From: Georgenia daeguensis
GTDB lineage: Bacteria > Actinomycetota > Actinomycetes > Actinomycetales > Actinomycetaceae
DNA length: 64,000 bases
Direction: 5' to 3'
Assembly: GCF_039537705.1 (NCBI RefSeq)
Contig: NZ_BAABBA010000003.1
Span: forward strand, 1 to 64,000
The stretch's first letter is position 1, and each line of letters starts with the position of its first letter. The notes under the pieces were generated by a model. That model worked only from the letters and a program-made list of their open reading frames with translations, had not been told where the DNA came from and searched no databases. Shown in pieces: positions 52,601 through 60,344 of this stretch. The translations under genes and the position numbers were made by a program.

Positions 52601-53384
52601 AGCGGGCCGCGAGCGGGGCCACCGCGGTTCGCACCTGCTTGCCGGGGGAGGCGAGCATGCTCGCGATCTCCGGCGCGAAGAGACGAAGGCCGTCGTCGCG
52701 CAGGGGCACCAGCATCTCGAGAGCGACGAGCTGGCCGCGCGCGCCCTGGCCTGCTAGAACAGGACGGAGCACGTCGGCGTCGCGGGCGACGGCCGCGGCG
52801 TAGCCGCCCAGGGCGCGAAGACCCCGCCGGGGTCCGCCGTAGTGGTCAGGCTTCCCCGAGTCGCGGAACGCGGCCGCCATGAGGTCGTGACGCTCGGCGC
52901 CCGCTGCCACCAGGGCGTCCTCGACCACGGCGATCTCCACCGGGACGGTCATGGAGCCGCGTCGGCGGTCCCCCAGGAAGTCGGTCAGGTGGACCACGAG
53001 GGCCTCGGCCCAGTGGCCGCCCGCCACCGGGTCGAGCCTCACCGGCCACGACCCCGCGGACACCTCCAGGACACGCGCCCACCGCAGGACGACCTCCGGG
53101 GGGACGTCGCCGAGGCCGACGCAGAGCTCCTGCATCGCGTCACGGTCGCCGCCGAAGCCCACGCTCCCGGCCCCGAGAGTGACGCGACCCGTGTTCGTCC
53201 GCAGCACCGGGTGCGTCAGCACGCTCGCCGGACCGCCCGTGAGGACGTAGTCGCGTAGCTCGCCGGGGAGGCCGGGGTAGTCGGTGGCGAACGGCGCGAG
53301 CACGCGTTCCAGGGCGGAGCGCCACCGGCGGGGGACTGTGGCGACCGGGTCGCGCCGACCGGTCAGCATCTGCCACAGCGCCAT
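49668..53384 (-). CDS. Giant DUF4132 protein (YehI/MolR-like)
   Basis: This 1238-residue protein has a HEAT-like helical N-terminal half with many Ala/Leu/Arg repeats, for example ETRLHALRALGAADDGARAW and RTEAAGWLRRLRAESAVPAL. A conserved C-terminal DUF4132 region (~880-1100: LYEALCTERTWPSEDWHRYL, then VMRHLVRRLVWTATTPEGSV) follows. It is the first gene of the operon, 100 nt from an upstream convergent-side lipoprotein gene, and resembles E. coli YehI (about 1200 residues) in order and length. No signal peptide. ATG 53384 follows AAAAAGGGGTGCGAC. Confidence 0.85.
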   Translation of the reverse strand: MALWQMLTGRRDPVATVPRRWRSALERVLAPFATDYPGLPGELRDYVLTGGPASVLTHPVLRTNTGRVTLGAGSVGFGGDRDAMQELCVGLGDVPPEVVLRWARVLEVSAGSWPVRLDPVAGGHWAEALVVHLTDFLGDRRRGSMTVPVEIAVVEDALVAAGAERHDLMAAAFRDSGKPDHYGGPRRGLRALGGYAAAVARDADVLRPVLAGQGARGQLVALEMLVPLRDDGLRLFAPEIASMLASPGKQVRTAVAPLAARCGALLVDPLKELAVSGTPETRLHALRALGAADDGARAWALERASADRAASVRALAAEWTADLADPAAPAGSEPAPPALPVVDWRVPVTAELRSQLENLWAATDREIERSNRLAEEAAARMRAQNPGYGVPAFRTPPLDRESLRRLLASLERGTPPATPNVDAPHHVLHLFERHAHAMRLGPAGIVSLLHHLGHLVEHGGALSRPAANLLEIEHARTGRPTLLEVATMLDELGLDGGRSVYRRFAAPWGPHLGGGWPDEHVAPFVLTHLDLVVRTLSSTDRDWSMAAEAPYRALATLPTLPRRAVDALFDTALSGNRVDRRPAQDALDQLPATPARVVAALQDGKYDVRTEAAGWLRRLRAESAVPALETAVGREKHDLAKGAMLDALEAMGRPVERYVDRADLRRKAVAAVAKGLPKELAWFPWAGLSEVRWADTGEPVGTETLQWLLAQAVRAKSPEPGAMLRKYCAMIAPEDRERLGQFVLETWLAEDTRPIDADEAQRRAAQEAGWTHQSMTRYPQGYQNNPLLGSSVEEITAAYLPRFLREPVGSAAASKGLLAVVAACAGERAAAPVARYLKDWYGKRASQSKALVAMLGWIEHPSATQLMLSVGSRFRTKSIQEEATRQALALAERKGWTVDELADRTVPTAGLDGSGRLELSYGDRSFSAVLRPDLTLELRSPEDTKIASLPAPRRTDDPDRAAEARKALAAARKELKAVVQLQTQRLYEALCTERTWPSEDWHRYLAGHPVMRHLVRRLVWTATTPEGSVVVFRPLEDGSLTDVDDEPVTLSPGARVSLAHDTNLDPQTAARWIEHLVDYEVVPLFVQLGKGTYVLPDVGASQAEITDFRGHVLEAFALRGRAGKLGYTRGQTGDGGWFYTYEKRFPTVGVTSVVEFSGNGLPEENTTVALTVLRFVRQADGGSPGTGGGGGGEWGHEATRLLLGDVPAVLLSEAYGDMRLMAADGTGFDPDWEKVVGR

Positions 53385-53436
53385 GTCGCACCCCTTTTTC
53401 GTGCGGTCGCCGCCCGGGTGCGCGCCCGCCGAGCCG

Positions 53437-53442
53437 AAACTA
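53437..53442 (-). promoter_or_regulatory. Candidate -10 box of the five-gene operon
   Basis: TAGTTT on the minus strand, about 52 nt before ATG 53384. No clear -35 box. It is the only promoter-like element upstream of the tightly coupled chain. Confidence 0.45.
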
Positions 53443-53484
53443 ACGGAGGACCGGACGGCGGGGGACGGTTTTGCTGCCTGATCC

Positions 53485-53940
53485 TCACTCCTGGCCGGTG
53501 GCGACGAAGGTGTAGGAGGCGTCGCCCTCCTCGCCCCGGCCCGTGAGGTCCACCGCGAACGGCCCTCCCGGCGGGACGGCGAGGCGGAGCTGGCGCCCGT
53601 CGTCGGAATGCTCCGCGGTCAGCTCGTCGCCGGTGCCCGGGCTCGAGGACGGCGTGCGCGCGAGGGCCTGCCAGTGCCAGCCGGTGAGCTCGGTGACGAT
53701 CTCGACCTCACCCGTCACCACACCGACGTCGACGGGGTCCTCCGGCGGCGTGCCGTCCCAGCAGAGACCGCTGGAAGACCCCGAGATGCACCCCGACCAA
53801 GCGTCGAGCTCGAAGCGGGACCCGCCGTTGATCACCTCGATGACGGGTGCCTCGGGATCGTCCCCGGACAGCCACGCCGCGCTGCAGCCGGACAGGACCA
53901 GCACCAGGACAGCAGCGGCACCGCGCAGGCCGGTCGACAT
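53485..53940 (-). CDS. Putative lipoprotein (151 aa)
   Basis: This 151-residue protein begins MSTGLRGAAAVLVLVLSGCS, a signal peptide with lipobox LSGC, so Cys19 should be lipidated. The mature part is acidic, with a Cys pair in WSGCISGSSSGLCWDG that may form a disulfide. Function unknown. TAGGTT 6 nt upstream of ATG implies leaderless transcription. It lies on the same strand as the DUF4132 operon, 100 nt upstream, but is separated by the operon promoter. Confidence 0.8.
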   Translation of the reverse strand: MSTGLRGAAAVLVLVLSGCSAAWLSGDDPEAPVIEVINGGSRFELDAWSGCISGSSSGLCWDGTPPEDPVDVGVVTGEVEIVTELTGWHWQALARTPSSSPGTGDELTAEHSDDGRQLRLAVPPGGPFAVDLTGRGEEGDASYTFVATGQE

Positions 53941-53946
53941 GCACCC

Positions 53947-53952
53947 AACCTA
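53947..53952 (-). promoter_or_regulatory. Candidate -10 box for leaderless lipoprotein gene
   Basis: TAGGTT on the minus strand ends 6 nt before ATG 53940. Confidence 0.5.
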
Positions 53953-54013
53953 GAGCCACGGGGTCCCCAGAGGCAGGCAGCTGGGCAGGTTCGTCAGGTC
54001 GGTGAGCGGTCGG

Positions 54014-54045
54014 CAGAACCGTGGAAAGCTTCAGAACCGTGGAAA
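54014..54045 (+). promoter_or_regulatory. Direct-repeat operator candidate upstream of the ABC exporter
   Basis: CAGAACCGTGGAAA occurs at 54014-54027 and 54032-54045, an 18-bp period, in the 288-bp gap before the exporter genes. A TAGGCT -10-like box lies downstream at 54169-54174. Same-face spacing suggests cooperative binding of a regulator, unproven. Confidence 0.5.
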
Positions 54046-54228
54046 AGCGGTTGTCGGCAAGCGCCGTCCGGCCTACCGTCCCCGCAGGCCCCGCACACCC
54101 GCGGGGCCGACCGCGGCTGTCCGTTCGCCCACGGCCGAGGAGCGCCGAGCGTCCGGCCGTCCGGACGTAGGCTGGGCCGCGCCCCACCGAGCGCGGCGCG
54201 GCATCCGAGAAGTCCGACAAGAGGTCCG

Positions 54229-55977
54229 ATGCTGCTGAGAGTCCTCCGGCGCTTCCTGCGCCCGTACCGGCGTGACGTCGCTGTCATCGTGGTGCTGCAG
54301 GTCGTGCAGACCGTCGCGGCGCTGTCCCTGCCCACCCTCAACGCCGACATCATCAACGACGGCGTGGTCCGGGGCGACACCGCGTACATCCTCCGCATCG
54401 GCGGGCTGATGCTCGGCATCAGCGCGGTGCAGGTGATCTGCGCCGTCGCCGCCGTCCGCCTCGGCGCACGGACGGCCATGGCCGCGGGCCGGGACATGCG
54501 CGCCGCCGTCTTCCACCGCGTCCAGCGCTTCTCGGCCGCCGAGATGGGCCGGTTCGGCGCGCCGAGCCTCATCACCCGCAGCACCAACGACGTCCAGCAG
54601 ATCCAGATGGTCACGGTGCTGACGTTCACCATCATGGTGATGGCGCCGATCATGATGGTCGGCGGCGTGTTCATGGCCATGCGGCAGGACGTCGGGCTCT
54701 CCGCGCTGCTCCTCGTCGTCGTCCCGGTCCTCGGGGCGGTGATGGGACTGGCCATCTGGCGGATGGCCCCGCTCTTCAAGGTGATGCAGAAGCGGATCGA
54801 CCGCATCAACCTGGTCCTGCGCGAGCAGATCTCGGGCGTGCGCGTGGTGCGGGCGTTCAACCGCCAGCCCACCGAGCGCGCCCGCTTCGACGGCGCCAGC
54901 ACGGAGCTGATGGCCACCGCGCTCGGCGTCGGCAAGATCATGGCCCTCGTCTTCCCGGCGGTGCAGCTGATCATCGGTGCGTCGTCGGTCGGGGTCATCT
55001 GGTTCGGTGCCGCCCGCATCGACGCCGGCGCGATGGAGGTCGGCTCGCTCGTCGCGTTCCTCAACTACCTCATGCAGATCCTCATGTCCGTGCTCATGGC
55101 GGTCATGATGTTCGTGATGGTGCCGCGCGCCGAGGTGAGCTCCGAGCGCATCAAGGAGGTCCTCGACGTCGAGCCGGAGATCGTCGTCCCGGCCGCGCCG
55201 GTCCCGCTCCCCGTGCCGCCCGACGGCGGACGCGGCCTCGTCGTCGAGCTCGACGGCGCGAGCTTCGGCTACGCCGGGGCCGAGTCGCCCGTGCTGTGCG
55301 AGGTCGACCTGCGCCTGGAGCCGGGACGGACGACGGCGGTGATCGGCTCGACCGGCTCGGGCAAGACCTCGCTGGTGAACCTCATCCCGCGGCTGGTGGA
55401 CGTGACCGCCGGCGCGGTGCGCGTGGCCGGCGTGGACGTGCGCGACCTGGACCCGGGCGCGCTGCGCGAGCGGGTCTCCCTGGTGCCGCAGAAGGCCTAC
55501 CTGTTCTCCGGGACGATCGCCTCCACCCTGCGGCACGGGCGTCCGTCGGCCACGGACGCGGAGCTGTGGCGGGCCCTCGAGGCCGCCCAGGCGCGCGACT
55601 TCGTCGAGGCGCTGCCAGAGGGCCTCGACGCGCCGGTCGAGCAGGGCGGCGCCAACTTCTCCGGCGGGCAGCGCCAGCGGCTGGCGATCGCCCGCGCCCT
55701 GGTGCGCCGGGCGGACATCTACCTCTTCGACGACTCCTTCTCCGCCCTGGACTTCGCCACCGACGCGCGGCTGCGCGCCGCCCTGCCGTCGGCGACCGGC
55801 GGGGCGACCGTGCTCGTCGTCGGCCAGCGGGTCGCCTCCATCCGCGACGCGGACCAGATCGTCGTGCTCGACGACGGACGCGTGGTCGGCGTCGGGCGGC
55901 ACCACGAGCTCATGGAGACCTCGCAGACGTACCGCGAGATCGTGCTGTCCCAGCTGAGCGTGGAGGAGGCGGCATGA
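54229..55977 (+). CDS. ABC exporter half-transporter with degenerate ATP site
   Basis: This 582-residue protein has six transmembrane helices and a C-terminal ATPase domain. Walker A is IGSTGSGKTSLVNL and the signature is NFSGGQRQRLAIARA (canonical). The Walker B end reads YLFDDSFSALD (Asp in place of catalytic Glu) and the H-loop reads VVGQRVASI (Gln in place of His). These changes mark the degenerate half of a heterodimeric exporter. It must pair with the next gene product. ATG 54229 follows AAGAGGTCCG; the stop overlaps the partner by 4 nt. Confidence 0.92.
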   Translation: MLLRVLRRFLRPYRRDVAVIVVLQVVQTVAALSLPTLNADIINDGVVRGDTAYILRIGGLMLGISAVQVICAVAAVRLGARTAMAAGRDMRAAVFHRVQRFSAAEMGRFGAPSLITRSTNDVQQIQMVTVLTFTIMVMAPIMMVGGVFMAMRQDVGLSALLLVVVPVLGAVMGLAIWRMAPLFKVMQKRIDRINLVLREQISGVRVVRAFNRQPTERARFDGASTELMATALGVGKIMALVFPAVQLIIGASSVGVIWFGAARIDAGAMEVGSLVAFLNYLMQILMSVLMAVMMFVMVPRAEVSSERIKEVLDVEPEIVVPAAPVPLPVPPDGGRGLVVELDGASFGYAGAESPVLCEVDLRLEPGRTTAVIGSTGSGKTSLVNLIPRLVDVTAGAVRVAGVDVRDLDPGALRERVSLVPQKAYLFSGTIASTLRHGRPSATDAELWRALEAAQARDFVEALPEGLDAPVEQGGANFSGGQRQRLAIARALVRRADIYLFDDSFSALDFATDARLRAALPSATGGATVLVVGQRVASIRDADQIVVLDDGRVVGVGRHHELMETSQTYREIVLSQLSVEEAA

Positions 55978-57923
55978 GCGGGCACGGTCCGGGGCCTGGC
56001 CGCGGGCCGGGCATGGGGCCCGGGATGGCGCCCGTGCAGAAGTCGCAGCACTTCGGTGCCTCGCTGCGCCGGCTGATCGGTGAGCTGCGGCCCGAGCGGG
56101 CCTGGCTGGTCCTGACCGTGGTCCTCGGGGCCGGGTCGGTGTTCCTCCAGGTCCTCGGGCCCAAGCTGCTCGGCGACGCCACCAACATCGTCTTCGACGG
56201 CGTCGTCGGCAAGATGCTGCCGGCCGGGGTGAGCAAGGAGCAGGCGATCGCGGGCCTGCGGGCGGCGGGCCAGGACCAGGTGGCCGAGATGGTCTCCGGC
56301 ATGAACGTCGTCCCAGGGCAGGGGATCGACTTCGACGCGCTCGGCCGCACCGTCCTCGTGGTGCTGGCCGTCTACGCGGTCGCCGCCGTGCTCGGCTGGG
56401 GCCAGGGTTTCATCCTCGCCCACGTCGTCCAGCGCACCGGGTACCGGCTGCGCCGCGACGTCCAGACGAAGATCGACCGGCTCTCCCTCTCGCACCTGGA
56501 CTCCCAGGCGCGCGGGGACACGCTCTCGCGGGTCACGAACGACATCGACAACGTGACCCAGTCGTTGCAGCAGACGCTCTCCCAGCTGATCGTCTCGCTG
56601 CTGACGGTGCTCGGCGTGCTGGGCATGATGTTCTACCTGTCCTGGCAGCTGGCGCTCATCGCGCTGGTGACCGTGCCGGTCTCCGCGTGGCTGACGATGA
56701 CGATCGCCAGGCGCGCCCAGCCGGAGTTCGTCGCCCAGTGGAAGTCCACCGGTGACCTCGGCGGCCTGGTCGAGGAGGCCTTCACCGGCCACGAGCTGGT
56801 CACGGCCTTCAACAGTCAGGGCGCGTTCACCGACTCGTTCTCCGAGGAGAACGAGCGCCTGTACCGGGCGAGCTTCCGGGCCCAGTTCATCTCCGGGACG
56901 ATCATGCCGTCGATGGCGTTCGTCTCGAACCTCAACTACGTGCTGGTCGCCGTGGTCGGCGGGCTGCGGGTGGCGTCGGGCGCGCTGACACTGGGCGAGG
57001 TCCAGGCGTTCATCCAGTACTCGCGCCAGTTCAGCCAGCCCCTCGCCCAGCTCGCGTCGATGGCGAACCTGGTCCAGTCCGGCGTCGCCTCCGCGGAGCG
57101 GATCTTCGAGCTCATGGACGCCGAGGAGGAGGTGCCCGACCCGGTCCCGGGCGCCCGCCCCGCCGTGGTCCGCGGTCGCGTGGAGTTCCACGACGTCAGC
57201 TTCCGGTACGAGGCGGGCACCCCGTTGATCGAGCACCTCGACCTGGTGGTCGAGCCCGGCCAGACGGTCGCCGTCGTCGGTCCGACCGGCGCGGGCAAGA
57301 CCACGCTGGTGAACCTGATCATGCGGTTCTACGAGATCGACTCCGGCCGGATCCTGCTCGACGGCGTCGACACCCGGACGATGACGCGCGCCGACCTCCG
57401 CGCCCAGATCGGCATGGTGCTGCAGGACACCTGGCTGTTCCAGGGCTCGATCGCGGAGAACATCGCGTTCGGCCGGGAGGGCGCCAGCGACGAGCAGGTG
57501 GAGCTGGCCGGGCGCGCGACGAGCGTGGAGCGGTTCGTCCACTCCCTGCCGGACGGGTACGGCACGGTCGTCGACGACGAGGGAGGCGGGGTCTCCACCG
57601 GTGAGAAGCAGCTCATCACCATCGCAAGGGCGTTCCTGTCCGACCCGCAGATCCTCATCCTCGACGAGGCCACCAGCTCGGTGGACACCCGCACCGAGGT
57701 GCTGGTCCAGCAGGCGATGAACGCGCTGCGGCAGGGCCGCACGAGCTTCGTCATCGCCCACCGCCTCTCCACCATCCGCGACGCCGACGTCATCCTCGTC
57801 ATGGAGTCCGGCCGCATCGTGGAGAAGGGCACGCACGCCGAGCTGCTCGAGGCGGGCGGGGCGTACGCGCGGCTGTACGAGGCGCAGTTCGCGGCCCCGG
57901 CGGTGGAGGAGAGCACCGCCTGA
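55974..57923 (+). CDS. ABC exporter half-transporter with intact catalytic residues
   Basis: This 649-residue partner begins with a Gly/Pro/Met-rich lead (GHGPGPGRGPGMGPGMAPVQ), then six transmembrane helices and an ATPase domain. Walker A is VGPTGAGKTTLVNL, Walker B is ILILDEATSSVD with the catalytic Glu, and the H-loop is VIAHRLSTIRDAD. The signature is VSTGEKQLITIARAF, not S-G-G-Q. Together with the first gene this gives one competent site (this Walker A/B/His with the other protein's S-G-G-Q) and one degenerate site, as in TM287/288-type exporters. Substrate unknown, probably a drug or lipid. Confidence 0.92.
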   Translation: MSGHGPGPGRGPGMGPGMAPVQKSQHFGASLRRLIGELRPERAWLVLTVVLGAGSVFLQVLGPKLLGDATNIVFDGVVGKMLPAGVSKEQAIAGLRAAGQDQVAEMVSGMNVVPGQGIDFDALGRTVLVVLAVYAVAAVLGWGQGFILAHVVQRTGYRLRRDVQTKIDRLSLSHLDSQARGDTLSRVTNDIDNVTQSLQQTLSQLIVSLLTVLGVLGMMFYLSWQLALIALVTVPVSAWLTMTIARRAQPEFVAQWKSTGDLGGLVEEAFTGHELVTAFNSQGAFTDSFSEENERLYRASFRAQFISGTIMPSMAFVSNLNYVLVAVVGGLRVASGALTLGEVQAFIQYSRQFSQPLAQLASMANLVQSGVASAERIFELMDAEEEVPDPVPGARPAVVRGRVEFHDVSFRYEAGTPLIEHLDLVVEPGQTVAVVGPTGAGKTTLVNLIMRFYEIDSGRILLDGVDTRTMTRADLRAQIGMVLQDTWLFQGSIAENIAFGREGASDEQVELAGRATSVERFVHSLPDGYGTVVDDEGGGVSTGEKQLITIARAFLSDPQILILDEATSSVDTRTEVLVQQAMNALRQGRTSFVIAHRLSTIRDADVILVMESGRIVEKGTHAELLEAGGAYARLYEAQFAAPAVEESTA

Positions 57924-58032
57924 CGGTGCCGGCGCCGGGAGGACCTTCGTCCGGCGGAACGGCCGGGCGGAACGCCTAGCGTCACGTCCACGAGGCCCGG
58001 AGCGCCGGGCTGCCGAGATGAGGACGATCTCC

Positions 58033-58803
58033 ATGGTCTTTCCAGTGCTCGAGGGCAAGGTCGCGGTGGTCACCGGCGCCGCGATGGGGATGGGTGAGGC
58101 GACCGCTCGCCTGTTCGCCCAGGCCGGTGCCAGGGTCGTGATCGCCGACATCAACGAGGAGGCCGGACGTGGCACGACGGACGCGCTGCGCGCGGACGGG
58201 CTCGAGGTCGCCTTCGTGCGCACGGACGTCTCCTCGGCGTCCAGCGTCGAGGCGATGGTGGCGTTCGCCGTGCAGACGTACGGGCGGCTCGACTGCGCGG
58301 TGAACAACGCCGCCATGACGCCGGACACCCACCCGGTCGCCGAGCTCGACGAGGGCGAGTTCGACCGGCTCATCGCCGTGGACCTCAAGGGCGTCGCGCT
58401 GTGCCTGAAGTACGAGATCCGCCAGATGCTCGCGCAGGGTGACGGCGGCGCGATCGTGAACATCTCCTCCGTCTCCGGCGTGCGGCCCCAGCCCAACAAC
58501 CTGGCCTACGTCGCGGCGAAGCACGCCGTCATCGGGATGACCAAGGTGGCTTCCCTGGAGTACGCCCCGCAGGGCGTCCGCGTGAACAGCGTCGGGCCCG
58601 GCGCCATCGACACCCCGATGCTGCGCGGGGCGCTCGAGACGATCGGGGCGACGGAGAAGGAGTTCGCGCCCCAGCTGAGCCTCCTCGGGCGCTTCGCCCA
58701 TCCCTCGGAGGTGGCGGAGGCGAGCATGTGGTTGTGCTCCGACCAGTCCTCCTACGTCACCGGTGCGCTGCTGATGGTCGACGCGGGTTACACCTCGCGC
58801 TGA
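58033..58803 (+). CDS. SDR family oxidoreductase
   Basis: This 256-residue classical SDR has the cofactor motif TGAAMGMGEATARLFAQAGA, the N-N-A-A motif (CAVNNAAMTP), and the catalytic Ser and Tyr-x3-Lys in NISSVSGVRPQPNNLAYVAA followed by KHAV. The Asp at VVIADINEEAG suggests NAD rather than NADP. Substrate unknown. The start is set at ATG 58033 for its GAGGA at good spacing; ATG 58018 is possible. TAGCGT at 57977-57982 is the likely -10 box. Confidence 0.87.
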   Translation: MVFPVLEGKVAVVTGAAMGMGEATARLFAQAGARVVIADINEEAGRGTTDALRADGLEVAFVRTDVSSASSVEAMVAFAVQTYGRLDCAVNNAAMTPDTHPVAELDEGEFDRLIAVDLKGVALCLKYEIRQMLAQGDGGAIVNISSVSGVRPQPNNLAYVAAKHAVIGMTKVASLEYAPQGVRVNSVGPGAIDTPMLRGALETIGATEKEFAPQLSLLGRFAHPSEVAEASMWLCSDQSSYVTGALLMVDAGYTSR

Positions 58804-58834
58804 AGGGAGCCGGCGGCACGGGATGATGGGTCCC

Positions 58835-59710
58835 GTGCCGCTGATCCGCATCACCGACCCCGCCGACGACCGGCTCGGGGACTACACCAACCTCACCGAC
58901 GTCGGGCTGCGCTCCAAGCACGAGCCGGCCAAGGGCCTGTACATCGCCGAGAGCTCCAACGTCATCGCCCGCGCCGTGGAGGCGGGGCACCGGCCGCGGT
59001 CCTTCCTCATGGCCGAGAAGTGGCTGGAGTCCATGGCCGCTGTCATCACCGCGGCGACCGGCGCGGACGACGGCGGTGCCGACGTCCCGGTGTTCGTGGC
59101 CGAGGAGCCGGTGCTGCGCGCCATCACCGGCTTCCACCTGCATCGCGGGGCCCTCGCGGCCATGCACCGTCCGCCGCTGCTCGGGGTGCGCGAGCTGCTC
59201 GCCTCGGCACGCGGGGGAGCGGGTGCCCGGCGGGTCGCGATCCTGGAGGACATCGTGGACCACACGAACGTCGGCGCCATGTTCCGCTCGGCGGCCGGCC
59301 TGGGCGTCGATGCCGTGCTGGTGACCCCGCGCTGTGCCGACCCGCTCTACCGGCGCAGCGTGCGTGTCTCGATGGGCACGGTGTTCCAGGTGCCGTGGAC
59401 GCGGCTGACTGTCTGGCCGGGCGCCGTGGAGAAGCTGCGCGGCGCCGGCTACACGGTGGCCGCGCTGGCGCTCTCGGACGACTCGGTCAGCCTCGACGAC
59501 TTCGCCGTCTCCGACGCCGTGCGCGCGCCGGGGTCGAAGGTCGCGCTGGTGCTGGGCACCGAGGGGGACGGCCTGGCGCGGAGCACGGTCGAGGCCGCCG
59601 ACGTCGTCGTGCGCATCCCCATGTCCGGAGGGGTGGACTCGCTCAATGTCGCCGCCGCCTCCGCCGTCGCCTTCTGGGCCACGCGACCGGGCGGCGGCCC
59701 GGCCGCCTGA
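58835..59710 (+). CDS. SpoU/TrmH family RNA 2'-O-methyltransferase
   Basis: This 291-residue protein has an N-terminal substrate-binding region (RSKHEPAKGLYIAESSNVIA) and a SPOUT methyltransferase domain. Motifs are ILEDIVDHTNVGAMFRSAAG (motif 1 with Asn), VLGTEGDGLARSTVEAADVV (motif 2) and IPMSGGVDSLNVAAASAVAF (motif 3 trefoil knot). It methylates tRNA or rRNA ribose; the target is not assignable. GTG 58835 (PLIRITDP) is preferred, with GATGAT 7 nt upstream as a weak -10 box. ATG 58823 is an alternative. Confidence 0.9.
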   Translation: MPLIRITDPADDRLGDYTNLTDVGLRSKHEPAKGLYIAESSNVIARAVEAGHRPRSFLMAEKWLESMAAVITAATGADDGGADVPVFVAEEPVLRAITGFHLHRGALAAMHRPPLLGVRELLASARGGAGARRVAILEDIVDHTNVGAMFRSAAGLGVDAVLVTPRCADPLYRRSVRVSMGTVFQVPWTRLTVWPGAVEKLRGAGYTVAALALSDDSVSLDDFAVSDAVRAPGSKVALVLGTEGDGLARSTVEAADVVVRIPMSGGVDSLNVAAASAVAFWATRPGGGPAA

Positions 59711-59794
59711 GCGCCACCGTCCCGGCGGCGCCTCTTCCGGGCGGCGTCGCTCCGCGCCAGGATGGCTCCAGGCGAGTGGAGGGGGCAGGTGGCC

Positions 59795-60278
59795 GTGACG
59801 CACCCGATCATGTTCGACGACGACGATCCCTACCTCGCCCGTGTGCGCGACCTTGCCCTCGCGTTCCCCGACGCCGAGGAGCGGGTGGCCCACGGCCGGC
59901 CCAACTTCCGGGTGGGAAAGGTCTTCGCCGTGTACGGGTCGAGCACGAAGGGGGCCTCGGTACACGCACGGGCTGGTGGTGCTTCCCGACGAGTCCGACC
60001 GTGCCGCACTGAGCGAGGACCCGCGCACCTTCGTACCCGCCTACCTCGCGCCCTCCGGCTGGGTGGGTCTCGACCTTTCTGCCGGCGGCGCGGGTCCCGA
60101 GCAGGTGGACTGGCAGGAGGTCGCCGAGCTGCTCGACTGCTCCTACCGCCAGGTGGCGAGGGAGAGGCAGATCGAGCGGCTCGACGAGGAGGGCGGTCCG
60201 GCCGACCTGCGCACCAGTGATACGCCCGGCCGAGGTCGCGGTCCGCGCCCGTCACCGTTCCAGTCCCGGTCGTCGTAG
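59795..60278 (+). pseudogene. MmcQ/YjbR-like protein, frameshifted
   Basis: The first part reads in one frame (THPIMFDDDDPYLARVRDLA, then FPDAEERVAHGRPNFRVGKV). After a run of five G at 59950-59954 the family sequence continues in the +1 frame (THGLVVLPDESDRAALSEDP, then DWQEVAELLDCSYRQVA). Together they rebuild a YjbR/MmcQ-type DNA-binding or unknown-function domain. Neither frame alone makes the whole domain. A real mutation or a sequencing error in the G run are both possible. Start GTG 59795 is approximate (GGAGGGGG upstream). Confidence 0.65.
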
Positions 60279-60332
60279 CTCTCCGTCTCCACACGTCTGT
60301 CCTGGCTGGGGGCGGATGTCAGACCCGCGACC

Positions 60333-60338
60333 TACAGT
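60333..60338 (+). promoter_or_regulatory. Candidate -10 box for leaderless DUF222 gene
   Basis: TACAGT ends 6 nt before ATG 60345. Confidence 0.5.
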
Positions 60339-60344
60339 GGACAC

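Noticed and set aside
42893..53384. Plus-strand ORFs of several hundred residues opposite the DUF4132 operon
   Set aside because: They mirror the high-GC codon bias of the minus-strand genes, lack recognisable domains and have no start signals.
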